Part shown: positions 46,923 to 54,957 of the stretch, one piece after another
Layout of the letters: each line of letters opens with the position of its first letter
How positions within the stretch are numbered: position 1 is the stretch's first letter
Origin: Ignavibacteria bacterium
GTDB taxonomy: Bacteria; Bacteroidota; Ignavibacteria; Kapaibacteriales; UBA4661
Length of the DNA: 64,000 bases
NCBI GenBank assembly: GCA_013298775.1
Contig: JAAFIV010000025.1
Location: 1 to 64,000, forward strand
Direction of reading: 5' to 3'
Position numbers and translations under genes: made by a program
Notes under the pieces: model-generated
What the model saw: only the letters and a program-made list of their open reading frames with translations
What the model was told of the DNA's origin: nothing
Databases searched by the model: none

Positions 46923-46953
46923 GCTAAATTCGGATGCAATAATTGAGCGTCCT

Positions 46954-47020
46954 GTGGCGCAGACAAGAGTGTCTGCGCTACCTCCAGTGGCTTTGGTAGG
47001 GCGGACACTCTTGTCTGCCC
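46954..47020 (+). repeat. Family B twin-hairpin element (core only)
   Basis: Arm 1 has stem GCGCAGACA / TGTCTGCGC with loop AGAG. Arm 2 has GGGCGGACA / TGTCTGCCC with loop CTCT and one G:T. It lies between the methyltransferase and pheT genes. Confidence 0.8.
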
Positions 47021-47060
47021 AATCTCAAATAACCCAGTCTCTAACTTTATTCCTTCAATC

Positions 47061-49505
47061 ATGCTTATTTCCCAAAACTGGCTCAAAGAATTTGTTGATT
47101 TTTCCGCGTCGCCCGAAGAATTGGAGCGCATTCTGACCATGCTCGGCTTGGAAGTTGAGAAAATAGAACGCCCGGGCGAAAAGCTCCGCAACTTCGTTGT
47201 TGGCGAGGTTCTCACCAAAGAAAAGCATCCCAACGCTGATAAACTCTCGGTGTGTACGGTGGATGTCGGCGGAGGCGTGGTCAATACTATCGTTTGTGGC
47301 GCACCGAATGTAGCGGCGGGACAGAAAGTGCCAATCGCCCTGAACGGCGCAGTAGTGCCGAATGGCGGCTTTACGATTGAAAAACGCAAGCTGCGCGGCG
47401 TGGAATCAAATGGCATGATTTGCAGCAAGGCGGAGCTTGGTTTAGCAGAAGCAAGCGATGGCATCTGGCCCCTTGAAGAAAACGCCCCCGTTGGCGAAGA
47501 ACTGGCGAAATATCTCGCATTGGACGATGTGTTGTACGAAATTTCCATCACGCCAAATCGCGCCGATTGTCTCAGTCATTTGGGCATTGCGCGGGAAATT
47601 GCAGCGTATTTTAGCGTTCCCTTGCGCAAGCCTGAAGTCCGCATCAATGCTGGTGTGAACGAAGATACATCACGCACAAACGAGCATATTCAAATCGTGA
47701 TTGACGACAAAGAAACGTGCTGGCGGTTTTCGGCACGTGTGGTGCGTGGCGTGAAAATTGCACCTTCCCCAAAATGGCTGCAAGACCGCTTGAATGCTTG
47801 TGGTCAGCGTCCTATCAATAACGTGGTGGATGTTACAAACTACGTGATGTTGGAATGCGGCAAGCCGATTCACGCTTTCGATTTGGACAAAGTTGCGGGC
47901 AAAAAGCTCGTGGTGAAGCGGGCGAGCGAGGGCGAAAAATTCCGCACACTCGACGGCAAAGACCGCGTACTGGACGCTGAAATGACGATGGTTGCTGATG
48001 CCGAGCGCAGTTCCGCCGTTGGTGGCATTATGGGCGGAGAAGTGAGCGAAATTTCCGATGCAACGGTGAATGTGTGTATCGAATCTGCCGTGTGGAAGCC
48101 CGCGTCTATTCGCCGAACCGCGAAAAAGCTCGGCATTTCGAGCGATGCAAGCTACCGCTTCGAGCGCGGCGTAGATTATGAAACTTCGCTCTATGCCGCA
48201 GAACGCGCAGCACAGCTTATCCAGGAAGTTGCGGGCGGGATGATTGCTGGGGAAGCAACAGATATTATCGCCGTGCCACAGCCACCAAAGCAAGCAACGA
48301 TGCGCTTTGCACGGGCAACGATGCTTATTGGCAAGGACATTGCGCCCGACGAGCAAAAAACACTCTTGGAACGTCTTGGATGCGTGATTCTAAGCTACTC
48401 CACAACAGAAATGCTCGTGCAGATTCCCACCTACCGCGTGGACGTTGAAACCGAAACAGATTTGATTGAAGAAATTGCGCGGTTGCATGGCTACGACAAC
48501 ATCGCACCTGCCCTCGTTTCGCGGGTGAATTTGAGCGGCGAACAAACCCCGAAGCAGTATCAAGCCTTGCCCTTTGGGGTAGAGCTTCTCGCGTTTTTCC
48601 GCTCGAATGGTTTTTACGATGTGATTACGCAAAATATGATTGACCCAAAAGCCGCATCGTTCTTCACTTCCGAGCCGATTCGCATTGCTAATCCGCTCGG
48701 TGAAGAGCTTTCGTGTATGCGCCCCTCGCTCTTGCCATCCATGCTGCGCGTCATTGAGCGCAACCACCGCTACGGGCAGAAAAACTTGCGTTTGGTAGAA
48801 CTTGGCGCGACGTTTTCCGCAACAAAAGAGCCATCCTTTATTCACGGTATTCGGGAAGAGCAGTATGTATGCGCTGCGCTGACCGGCAACGTAACCCCGC
48901 ATAAAAACTGGGACGCACCAGAACGTCCCTTTGATTTCTACGACGCAAAAGGGTTGTTGGAAAGTATGATGCAAGTATGCGGTTTTGCGGATGCGACTTT
49001 GCGCACTGCCGACAGTAATGTTCATCCGCTTTTCTCGGCGAATTGTATTGAATTGGTTATTGGTGGCGTAGCGGTGGGCGTTGCAGGGGAAATCGCGCCT
49101 GCGGCATTGAAAGCCTTCGATGTTGGGATGCCCGTCTTTGCTGCGCTTCTGAACATTTCTCGCGTTGCCAGTGTGCAAAGCAAGCAGCGCAAATACACGT
49201 CTGTTTCGCCCTATCCGACAGTGCAGCGTGATTTAGCATTTGTGCTGGAGACCAGTGTTGATGCGGGTAAAGTGCAAGACTTGATTTGGAAAAGCGCGAG
49301 CGAGATTCTCCGCGAAGTCCGCGTTTTCGATGTGTTTCAAGGCAAACACGCCGTGCAAACGATTGGCGAAGGCAAAAAAAGCGTCGCTTTTGGTTTGGAG
49401 TTTAATTCCACCGAAAAAACGCTAGAAGATGCTGACGTAGAAACGCAGATAAATACGATTGTTGAGCGGGTGAAGAAAGAATTTGGGGCGAGTTTGCGCG
49501 GGTAA
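47061..49505 (+). CDS. pheT: Phenylalanine--tRNA ligase beta subunit
   Basis: 814 residues, the beta subunit of the (alpha-beta)2 enzyme that charges tRNA-Phe, cytoplasmic. Start MLISQNWLKEFVDF is the family N-terminus. A tRNA-binding EMAP-like domain is at about 40-150 (VVGEVLTKEKHPNADKLSVC, GAPNVAAGQKVPIA). The B3/B4 core contains CGQRPINNVVDVTNYVMLECGKP. B5 and the catalytic-like domain (VDVETETDLIEEIARLHGYDNI) follow. The C-terminal FDX-ACB anticodon domain (about 715-814) begins YTSVSPYPTVQRDLAFV. pheS is not adjacent, so the subunits are unlinked or pheS lies elsewhere. Confidence 0.97.
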   Translation: MLISQNWLKEFVDFSASPEELERILTMLGLEVEKIERPGEKLRNFVVGEVLTKEKHPNADKLSVCTVDVGGGVVNTIVCGAPNVAAGQKVPIALNGAVVPNGGFTIEKRKLRGVESNGMICSKAELGLAEASDGIWPLEENAPVGEELAKYLALDDVLYEISITPNRADCLSHLGIAREIAAYFSVPLRKPEVRINAGVNEDTSRTNEHIQIVIDDKETCWRFSARVVRGVKIAPSPKWLQDRLNACGQRPINNVVDVTNYVMLECGKPIHAFDLDKVAGKKLVVKRASEGEKFRTLDGKDRVLDAEMTMVADAERSSAVGGIMGGEVSEISDATVNVCIESAVWKPASIRRTAKKLGISSDASYRFERGVDYETSLYAAERAAQLIQEVAGGMIAGEATDIIAVPQPPKQATMRFARATMLIGKDIAPDEQKTLLERLGCVILSYSTTEMLVQIPTYRVDVETETDLIEEIARLHGYDNIAPALVSRVNLSGEQTPKQYQALPFGVELLAFFRSNGFYDVITQNMIDPKAASFFTSEPIRIANPLGEELSCMRPSLLPSMLRVIERNHRYGQKNLRLVELGATFSATKEPSFIHGIREEQYVCAALTGNVTPHKNWDAPERPFDFYDAKGLLESMMQVCGFADATLRTADSNVHPLFSANCIELVIGGVAVGVAGEIAPAALKAFDVGMPVFAALLNISRVASVQSKQRKYTSVSPYPTVQRDLAFVLETSVDAGKVQDLIWKSASEILREVRVFDVFQGKHAVQTIGEGKKSVAFGLEFNSTEKTLEDADVETQINTIVERVKKEFGASLRG

Positions 49506-49571
49506 GAACTTCAAGAAATTCTTGGTTTCAAGGTCGTTTCATTTCGCAAAACATTCCCAAAACAACGTCCC

Positions 49572-50405
49572 ATGCGCACCGATACTATTCTCCATCAAAT
49601 GCTTGTGCAAATGCCTTCTATGGTCTTTGTGCTTATCGGGCGCGATGCTGAGGAAAGCAAGCACTATACTTTTGCGTCGGTGGAAGTGAAAGAAACCACC
49701 TTCCGCCTTGATGGTGTCTTGATTCCTGACAGCGACGACGGGACGCTATTTTTTGTGGAAATACAATTCCAACACGACCCGCGTTTCTACTCCCGCTTAT
49801 TTGCGGAACTCTTCGTATATTTACGACGCAACGAGAGCGACCATGATTGGCAAGCCGTTGTGGTCTATGCTGAAGAGAGCTTGGATAGAGGCATTCCGAA
49901 GCAATACCGCGAACTGGACGGGCGGGTGCATCGGATATATCTGGACAAATTGTCGGAAGAACAAACGCAACAGCACCCGATTGATGTGTTGGAATTGTTG
50001 ATATTGCCGAGAGATACCGAGCTTGTTGCAAGGAAAGCGCGAGCGGTCTTGGAGCGAGCAGCACAGGTGCAGGGAACAATTCAGCAGCAAGAGACCGTCA
50101 AACTTATCATTCAAATACTGACGCAAAAATTTTCTACACTCAGTTATGCGGAGGCACAAATGCTCTTAGAACGTAACTTACCAAGTTTTGAAGAAACGCA
50201 GTTCTATAAAGATATTTTGCAACGTGGCGAACAACGTGGTGAGCAACGTGGTGAGCAACGTGGTGAGCAGCGCGGTGAAAAGAAAAAACTTCTTTTTACC
50301 GTAGAGCGAATGCTGCGTGAAGGTTTAACGGATGAGTTAATATGCCGCATTGCGGACATTTCCGTCGAAGAGCTTGCGCAAATAAAACAGAATGTCGTTT
50401 TGTAG
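49572..50405 (+). CDS. Rpn/DUF2887-family PD-(D/E)XK nuclease-like protein
   Basis: 277 residues. The N-terminal nuclease fold has Asp in FRLDGVLIP and Glu-x-Gln in LFFVEIQFQHDPRFYSRL, the E-x-Q variant usual in Rpn (recombination-promoting nuclease, PF12784/DUF2887-like) proteins. Residues about 218-237 are five RGEQ-type units encoded by a 12-bp tandem repeat (50223-50282), a common tail in this family that varies in number. A helical domain ends it (LTDELICRIADISVEELAQI). It lies 66 bp after pheT and is closed by a strong terminator. Its role in recombination or defence is inferred from the family. Confidence 0.88.
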   Translation: MRTDTILHQMLVQMPSMVFVLIGRDAEESKHYTFASVEVKETTFRLDGVLIPDSDDGTLFFVEIQFQHDPRFYSRLFAELFVYLRRNESDHDWQAVVVYAEESLDRGIPKQYRELDGRVHRIYLDKLSEEQTQQHPIDVLELLILPRDTELVARKARAVLERAAQVQGTIQQQETVKLIIQILTQKFSTLSYAEAQMLLERNLPSFEETQFYKDILQRGEQRGEQRGEQRGEQRGEKKKLLFTVERMLREGLTDELICRIADISVEELAQIKQNVVL

Positions 50406-50441
50406 GCAGATAATTTCAGTATCAAGACTGAGACAGCAACG

Positions 50442-50477
50442 GCGAGCGTGTTTACGGACACGCTCGCTATTTTTTTG
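50442..50477 (+). terminator. Rho-independent terminator after the Rpn-like gene
   Basis: Perfect 10-bp stem GCGAGCGTGT / ACACGCTCGC with loop TTACGG, followed by TATTTTTTT. Located 37 bp after the stop. Confidence 0.93.
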
Positions 50478-50622
50478 ACTATTTTTCTCTTTCGCCCCAA
50501 ATTTTCACCCTTTCGCCCCAAAAATCTTGTCCTTTTTCTCAAAAAGAAGAATCTTCCACCTGCGACATTGTTTCATGCAATTCTCCTTTGTGATTTTTTC
50601 TTGAGGTGTTCTATGAACAAAT

Positions 50623-53600
50623 TTGTACTCTGCTTGCTGGTGCGCAAGCTGCTCGGCTATCCGTTTCGGTCAATGTTCTTTTGCTCGTGCGTTTCCTTTG
50701 CTCAAGCTCTGCGCCGTTCAATGTGTTGCATTGATGCTTTTGCCCACAAGTCAGGCGGTATTTGCACAGACAATGCCAACGACAAGTTCTATTTTTCCTC
50801 CCCAAACAGTGCTAATGCCAGAATTGCTTTCCAATCGTAAGTTAGATTATCTCTCGGATGCAAGTGCGGTCGGCTGGAACCCCGCACTGCTCGGGATGCG
50901 CAGCAATTTCGACCTCACGCTCGGCAGCGTATTGTCGGCAACGTCTCTATCTCTCACAAGTAGTTTCGGCTTCTTTGCAAAATTTTTTGGTATCGGGCTT
51001 GGCTATACCGTCAATCCCGCTATTTCAGGCTCTTCTGGCGAACTATACGCAGGATATGGGCGGCAAATTCTTGACGATTTCCTCTGGGGCGGCATCAGCG
51101 CACGGTGGAGTTTAACGCGAGCTTCTTTTTTCGACTACAACGCATATCTGCTCGCAAAGCCGCTTCCAGGCTTGCTTGTCAGTGCTGGCGCGACGACAAT
51201 GACGATGAATTCGTTTGATACCCGCGAGCGAAGATTTAATCGCATTGCCGAAAACCTTGTTCAATACTCGCTTTCTGCATCCTACGCATTCTCGGAAAGC
51301 CTGACATTCCTCGCAACAGCGCGTACGCACTCGCTTACTGATATTCAACGCCCAAGCCTTGAACTTGGCGCGAGTATGAGTTTTTTGAATGCGGCTCTTA
51401 TCGTATCGGGCAATGTTCATATCCTCCAACCCGTAGTGCGCCTCGGTGTAGATATTAACAGCGATATTCTTGATTTGGGATATGCTGCCAATATCTTTGC
51501 TCAAGCACCCACGCAGCACATCATTGCGGCTCGTTTTTCAAGCGACAATCTTCATTCCGTACGCCAAATCCGCGACAAGCGTATTGATACGGAGCTGTGT
51601 ACAAGCGTGTTATTTCCTGACCTGCACGAATCCGCCTCGTTTGTGCGCTCGTTCTCTCGGCTCAATCCATTGCTCGCAGAATCCTTTGACGAGCGAGGTT
51701 TGACACGGGATTCGAGCAGATTTTTTGCAAATATTCGTCAGCAATTTTACACCAATACCATTCCCAAGCCTAATACGACAACAGCATCCGCAAAGCCTGA
51801 TGGCAACTCGCTTTTCGCCGAATTTACGACCGACAGCAACTATCGTTTCGAGCTGAGGCATCTTGATTATTCGCGCTATCCACGCATTTCTGCGATTGTG
51901 CGCATTTCTGATTCTTTGGGGCGCACCGTGCAGAATATTCGTCCCGAAGAAATTCGCCTCAGCACAGGTACAATGCGCATTGCGGGCACTCAGCAGCTTG
52001 ATACCAGCCTGTCTGTGCCGGTGGATATCGTGATGTTGATTGACTGTTCGGGCAGTATGAGCGATAAAATTGCAGAGGTGCGCGAGAAGATTGATGCGTG
52101 TTTGCAGAAATTGCGTCTGTCGGGCGCAGATGCACGTATTGGCGGCATTCTCTACGGTACGGAAATTTTGGATGTTCTGCAACCAACCGAGCAGTTTGGG
52201 CGATTTGAAGAGCTTCTCGCACGAGCAAATGCCACACAGCCCGACGAATACACACCTGCGGCACTGGATGAACTCGTCGGCATGAAATTCCGCCCTGATG
52301 CCGAGCGCGTTGGCATTGTCGTCTCGGATGAACTCACCTATCCCAATCGCCGCCCCTTTGTGCGTGAAGCAATTATGCTGAAAGACCTGTGGCGGCAACG
52401 CATTTCCATTTCAAAACTCATGAAGCCGTGCAACAGCAACGGTAGCGCGACAGCGTACCTCACACTTGGGCGCGAGTACGATATTTCCTCACCCTTCACC
52501 GATGTTTTTGCGGGAATCGGCAAGGCAGCCACAATGCTGACGGCAATTACGCTCGAACCCGCTCCCAATCAAGCCTACACCTGCATTGCGGGAGACGTGC
52601 AAAACCAATTTGGCACTCCGCAACAAGCACAGATTACGCTCACCGATGTCGAAAACGACCGTTTCACTATCGGACCTTTTCCGACACTTGCAGATGGTAC
52701 ATTTCGCCAAGCCGTGCCAGAAGGCAGAAAATACCGCGCACTCATCCAACCAATGCAAGCCGACACCAACGGCGTTCTTGTCAAAACTCTTGATGCGACG
52801 CGTCTTCTCGCTGGAGACACGCTGCGGCAAACCTTTGTTGTCCAGCCGCGAACAGTGGTGCGAGGAATGGTGCGCGACCAATTCGGTACGCCTGTGCAAG
52901 CAGATATGCTGCTCCGCGACAATACGGACTTTGCCTATCCGCCCAGTCATACGCTGAAAAACGAGAAAGGTGAGCAATCGGGACGATACGAATTGCCGCT
53001 CATGCCTGGTCGGAAGTACACCGTTATCGCCGTTCCCAGCCTTTCTGCAATGTATCAGCCATTGGAATATGAACTCGATACGCGTGGTTTTCAGGCGGGA
53101 ACACCATTTGAGCAGAATTTTACGGTGCAACGCATATCGCGGAGCATTCGCATTGAAGGACGTATTGAGCAGGAAAAAACTTCTGACAACAACGCAGCTA
53201 TTCGCCCAGAAAACGGCTCGGTGCAAGGCGTACAGGTTGTTGCGGTCAATCAAGCGAATCAGGCAGTTTTGACCAAAGCAACAAGCGACAGCGCGGGTGC
53301 ATACGTTCTTTTCCTTCCCAAAGGCATGAGCGCGGAATTGCGCGTAGAAGCGGCAGGTTATCCAACGGCTCGGTATCGCATTTTCATTCGCAAAACCGAT
53401 ACCGCAACAGTTCTTTCGCTAAAAACCGTGCTACAACGCCAGGCTGCCGACGAAGAGGAAATGCAGGCAAAACGACTGATGGACACAATTCTTTCGCCAA
53501 CAACATCCACAGCAAGCGCGAAAACACAGATGGCATCGGCACGTGCCATTGAAAACATATCACCGCCGACGGAAATAAAGCCGAAAAAAGAAGCACGAAT

Positions 53601-53997
53601 GCCCGAAACACGTGTTGTGAACTTGAGTTTCGCCGACGCACGGATAATTCTGCCGACTGTTATTGATGTGAATGGAAAAGAGGAAAAACGCACGTGGCAA
53701 GAAGAATTGGACTCGCTTGCAGCAGGATTGAAACGAGAGCTTGCAGAACTAACAAAAATCGTGATTGTCGGACATACCGACGACCGCGCTTCTCTGGAAG
53801 CAAACCGCGCCGAAGGCTGGCAACGGGCAAATTTTGTTGTCGAAGAGTTGGTGCGGCGGGGCATTCCGCAAGCCTTGCTCATGGCTACGTCGCAGGGAAA
53901 TGCAGAACTTTTGCCACGAAACAAAAAGGAATCCGACAAAACCTATCGTTTGCGATGCCGACGAGTGGAAGTGATGAAAATTTGGTCGGTGAAATAG
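50623..53997 (+). CDS. Outer-membrane protein: barrel-like N-terminus, VWA domain, OmpA C-terminus
   Basis: About 1120 residues; the start is uncertain. The signal peptide in this frame is LLKLCAVQCVALMLLPTSQAVFAQ, but the best ribosome site serves an ATG at 50612 in another frame. TTG codons at 50623 or 50698 would serve in frame. Residues about 60-330 are beta-strand rich like PorV-type or barrel proteins (DASAVGWNPALLGM, FGIGLGYTVNPAISG). The VWA domain has MIDAS DCSGSMSDK (near 475) and VGIVVSDELTYP. Carboxypeptidase-like beta domains follow. The OmpA domain (about 1005-1124) has IVIVGHTDDRASLEANRAEG, which holds the peptidoglycan-contacting Asp/Arg. It would link outer membrane and peptidoglycan and bind a partner through VWA. 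Confidence 0.82.
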   Translation: MYSACWCASCSAIRFGQCSFARAFPLLKLCAVQCVALMLLPTSQAVFAQTMPTTSSIFPPQTVLMPELLSNRKLDYLSDASAVGWNPALLGMRSNFDLTLGSVLSATSLSLTSSFGFFAKFFGIGLGYTVNPAISGSSGELYAGYGRQILDDFLWGGISARWSLTRASFFDYNAYLLAKPLPGLLVSAGATTMTMNSFDTRERRFNRIAENLVQYSLSASYAFSESLTFLATARTHSLTDIQRPSLELGASMSFLNAALIVSGNVHILQPVVRLGVDINSDILDLGYAANIFAQAPTQHIIAARFSSDNLHSVRQIRDKRIDTELCTSVLFPDLHESASFVRSFSRLNPLLAESFDERGLTRDSSRFFANIRQQFYTNTIPKPNTTTASAKPDGNSLFAEFTTDSNYRFELRHLDYSRYPRISAIVRISDSLGRTVQNIRPEEIRLSTGTMRIAGTQQLDTSLSVPVDIVMLIDCSGSMSDKIAEVREKIDACLQKLRLSGADARIGGILYGTEILDVLQPTEQFGRFEELLARANATQPDEYTPAALDELVGMKFRPDAERVGIVVSDELTYPNRRPFVREAIMLKDLWRQRISISKLMKPCNSNGSATAYLTLGREYDISSPFTDVFAGIGKAATMLTAITLEPAPNQAYTCIAGDVQNQFGTPQQAQITLTDVENDRFTIGPFPTLADGTFRQAVPEGRKYRALIQPMQADTNGVLVKTLDATRLLAGDTLRQTFVVQPRTVVRGMVRDQFGTPVQADMLLRDNTDFAYPPSHTLKNEKGEQSGRYELPLMPGRKYTVIAVPSLSAMYQPLEYELDTRGFQAGTPFEQNFTVQRISRSIRIEGRIEQEKTSDNNAAIRPENGSVQGVQVVAVNQANQAVLTKATSDSAGAYVLFLPKGMSAELRVEAAGYPTARYRIFIRKTDTATVLSLKTVLQRQAADEEEMQAKRLMDTILSPTTSTASAKTQMASARAIENISPPTEIKPKKEARMPETRVVNLSFADARIILPTVIDVNGKEEKRTWQEELDSLAAGLKRELAELTKIVIVGHTDDRASLEANRAEGWQRANFVVEELVRRGIPQALLMATSQGNAELLPRNKKESDKTYRLRCRRVEVMKIWSVK

Positions 53998-54094
53998 GTT
54001 TTATGCGTTTTCGTTTTTGTCTTCAAGAGTGGCTTGAGACTTCTTATCTATGAGTGTTTGTGCGGATTTTCTGCGATAAACATTTGTAAAATGT

Positions 54095-54277
54095 ATGCGA
54101 ATTAGAAATTAAGCTAAGTTATTGATTTTTTTTGACACTGATTGGACTGATTTCACTGAAGAACACAGATTTTTTGAGAATACAGGACTGTTTTGATGTT
54201 GCCTACCATATTTGTACATCAGCGTTTATCAGCGAAATCAGTCCAATCAGCGTCAAAAACTATCTTTGAATCCGCAT
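54095..54277 (-). repeat. Family E inverted-repeat element, copy 2
   Basis: 183 bp with ends ATGCGAATTA and TTTGAATCCGCAT. TTTTTTTTGACACTGATTGG pairs with CCAATCAGCGTCAAAAA. Opposite in orientation to the copy at 31698. It sits between the VWA/OmpA stop and the hicB stop. Confidence 0.8.
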
Positions 54278-54287
54278 AATGGATGTT

Positions 54288-54587
54288 CTATGCCACTTCC
54301 AATCGGGGAATAATTTCAGATTCGCTAAAAAATGCGACCATAAAGTGCGGACTGTCAAGGGGAATACCTCGTTCGGCATAGCGGCGTATATGCTCTTGGA
54401 AGGGCAGAGGGGTGGGAAGTTCTTCTCCATCTTCAAGAAGACCTTCACAATGGAATTGCAGCCCTTCTTTGATTTGGTACAGCGCTTCGTCAAGCGATGC
54501 GGCAAGAACAATACAGCCTGGTACATCAGGAGAGAATGCACCATAGCCTGTGGCGGATTGTTCGAGAATAATGGTAAACGATTTCAT
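54288..54587 (-). CDS. hicB: HicB-family antitoxin
   Basis: 99 residues. The partial RNase H fold of HicB is seen in FTIILEQSATGYGAFSPDVPGCIVLAASLDEALYQIKEGL. There is no obvious C-terminal ribbon-helix-helix or HTH, so operator binding by this copy is uncertain. It neutralises HicA by direct binding. Its ATG overlaps the hicA stop (ATGA, 54584-54587), so the pair is translationally coupled, toxin first. Confidence 0.92.
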   Translation of the reverse strand: MKSFTIILEQSATGYGAFSPDVPGCIVLAASLDEALYQIKEGLQFHCEGLLEDGEELPTPLPFQEHIRRYAERGIPLDSPHFMVAFFSESEIIPRLEVA

Positions 54588-54778
54588 CGGCGGAGTCCTG
54601 CTTGCTGAAGTATGGAAGATTCAGTTTCTTTGGGAACATCATCATTAGGCTTGCCAGCAATGGTAACACGACCTTTTTTCACTGGATGTTTGTACTGCCG
54701 ATGACTGCCTTTTTGATGAACAAAATACCATCCGTCTTTTTCAATTAACCGAAGAATTTCTTTGTATTTGAGCGGCAT
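54584..54778 (-). CDS. hicA: HicA-family toxin (mRNA interferase)
   Basis: 64 residues from the ATG at 54778; the longer frame upstream is not protein-like. HicA has a dsRBD-like fold that cleaves mRNA during translation. The catalytic His is in HQKGSHRQYKHP (His26). The beginning PLKYKEILRLIEKDGWYFV and the VTIAGKPNDDVPKETESSIL end are typical. Upstream of hicB and overlapping it by four bases. Intact by length and motif, so likely active. Confidence 0.93.
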   Translation of the reverse strand: MPLKYKEILRLIEKDGWYFVHQKGSHRQYKHPVKKGRVTIAGKPNDDVPKETESSILQQAGLRR

Positions 54779-54957
54779 AGAAGCAAGTGATACGCGGGAA
54801 GACAATACGCAAGAACGCCATTTTGAAGATACACTTTGAATATACAACAAACACGGAAATTCACCGAAGTATTTCAAACTCATTTCAAGGAGAACTTGAG
54901 TAAAAACACTGGCGAACCAAAGATATGAAAAAGTCCTGTTGGCACCTTTCCTTAACC

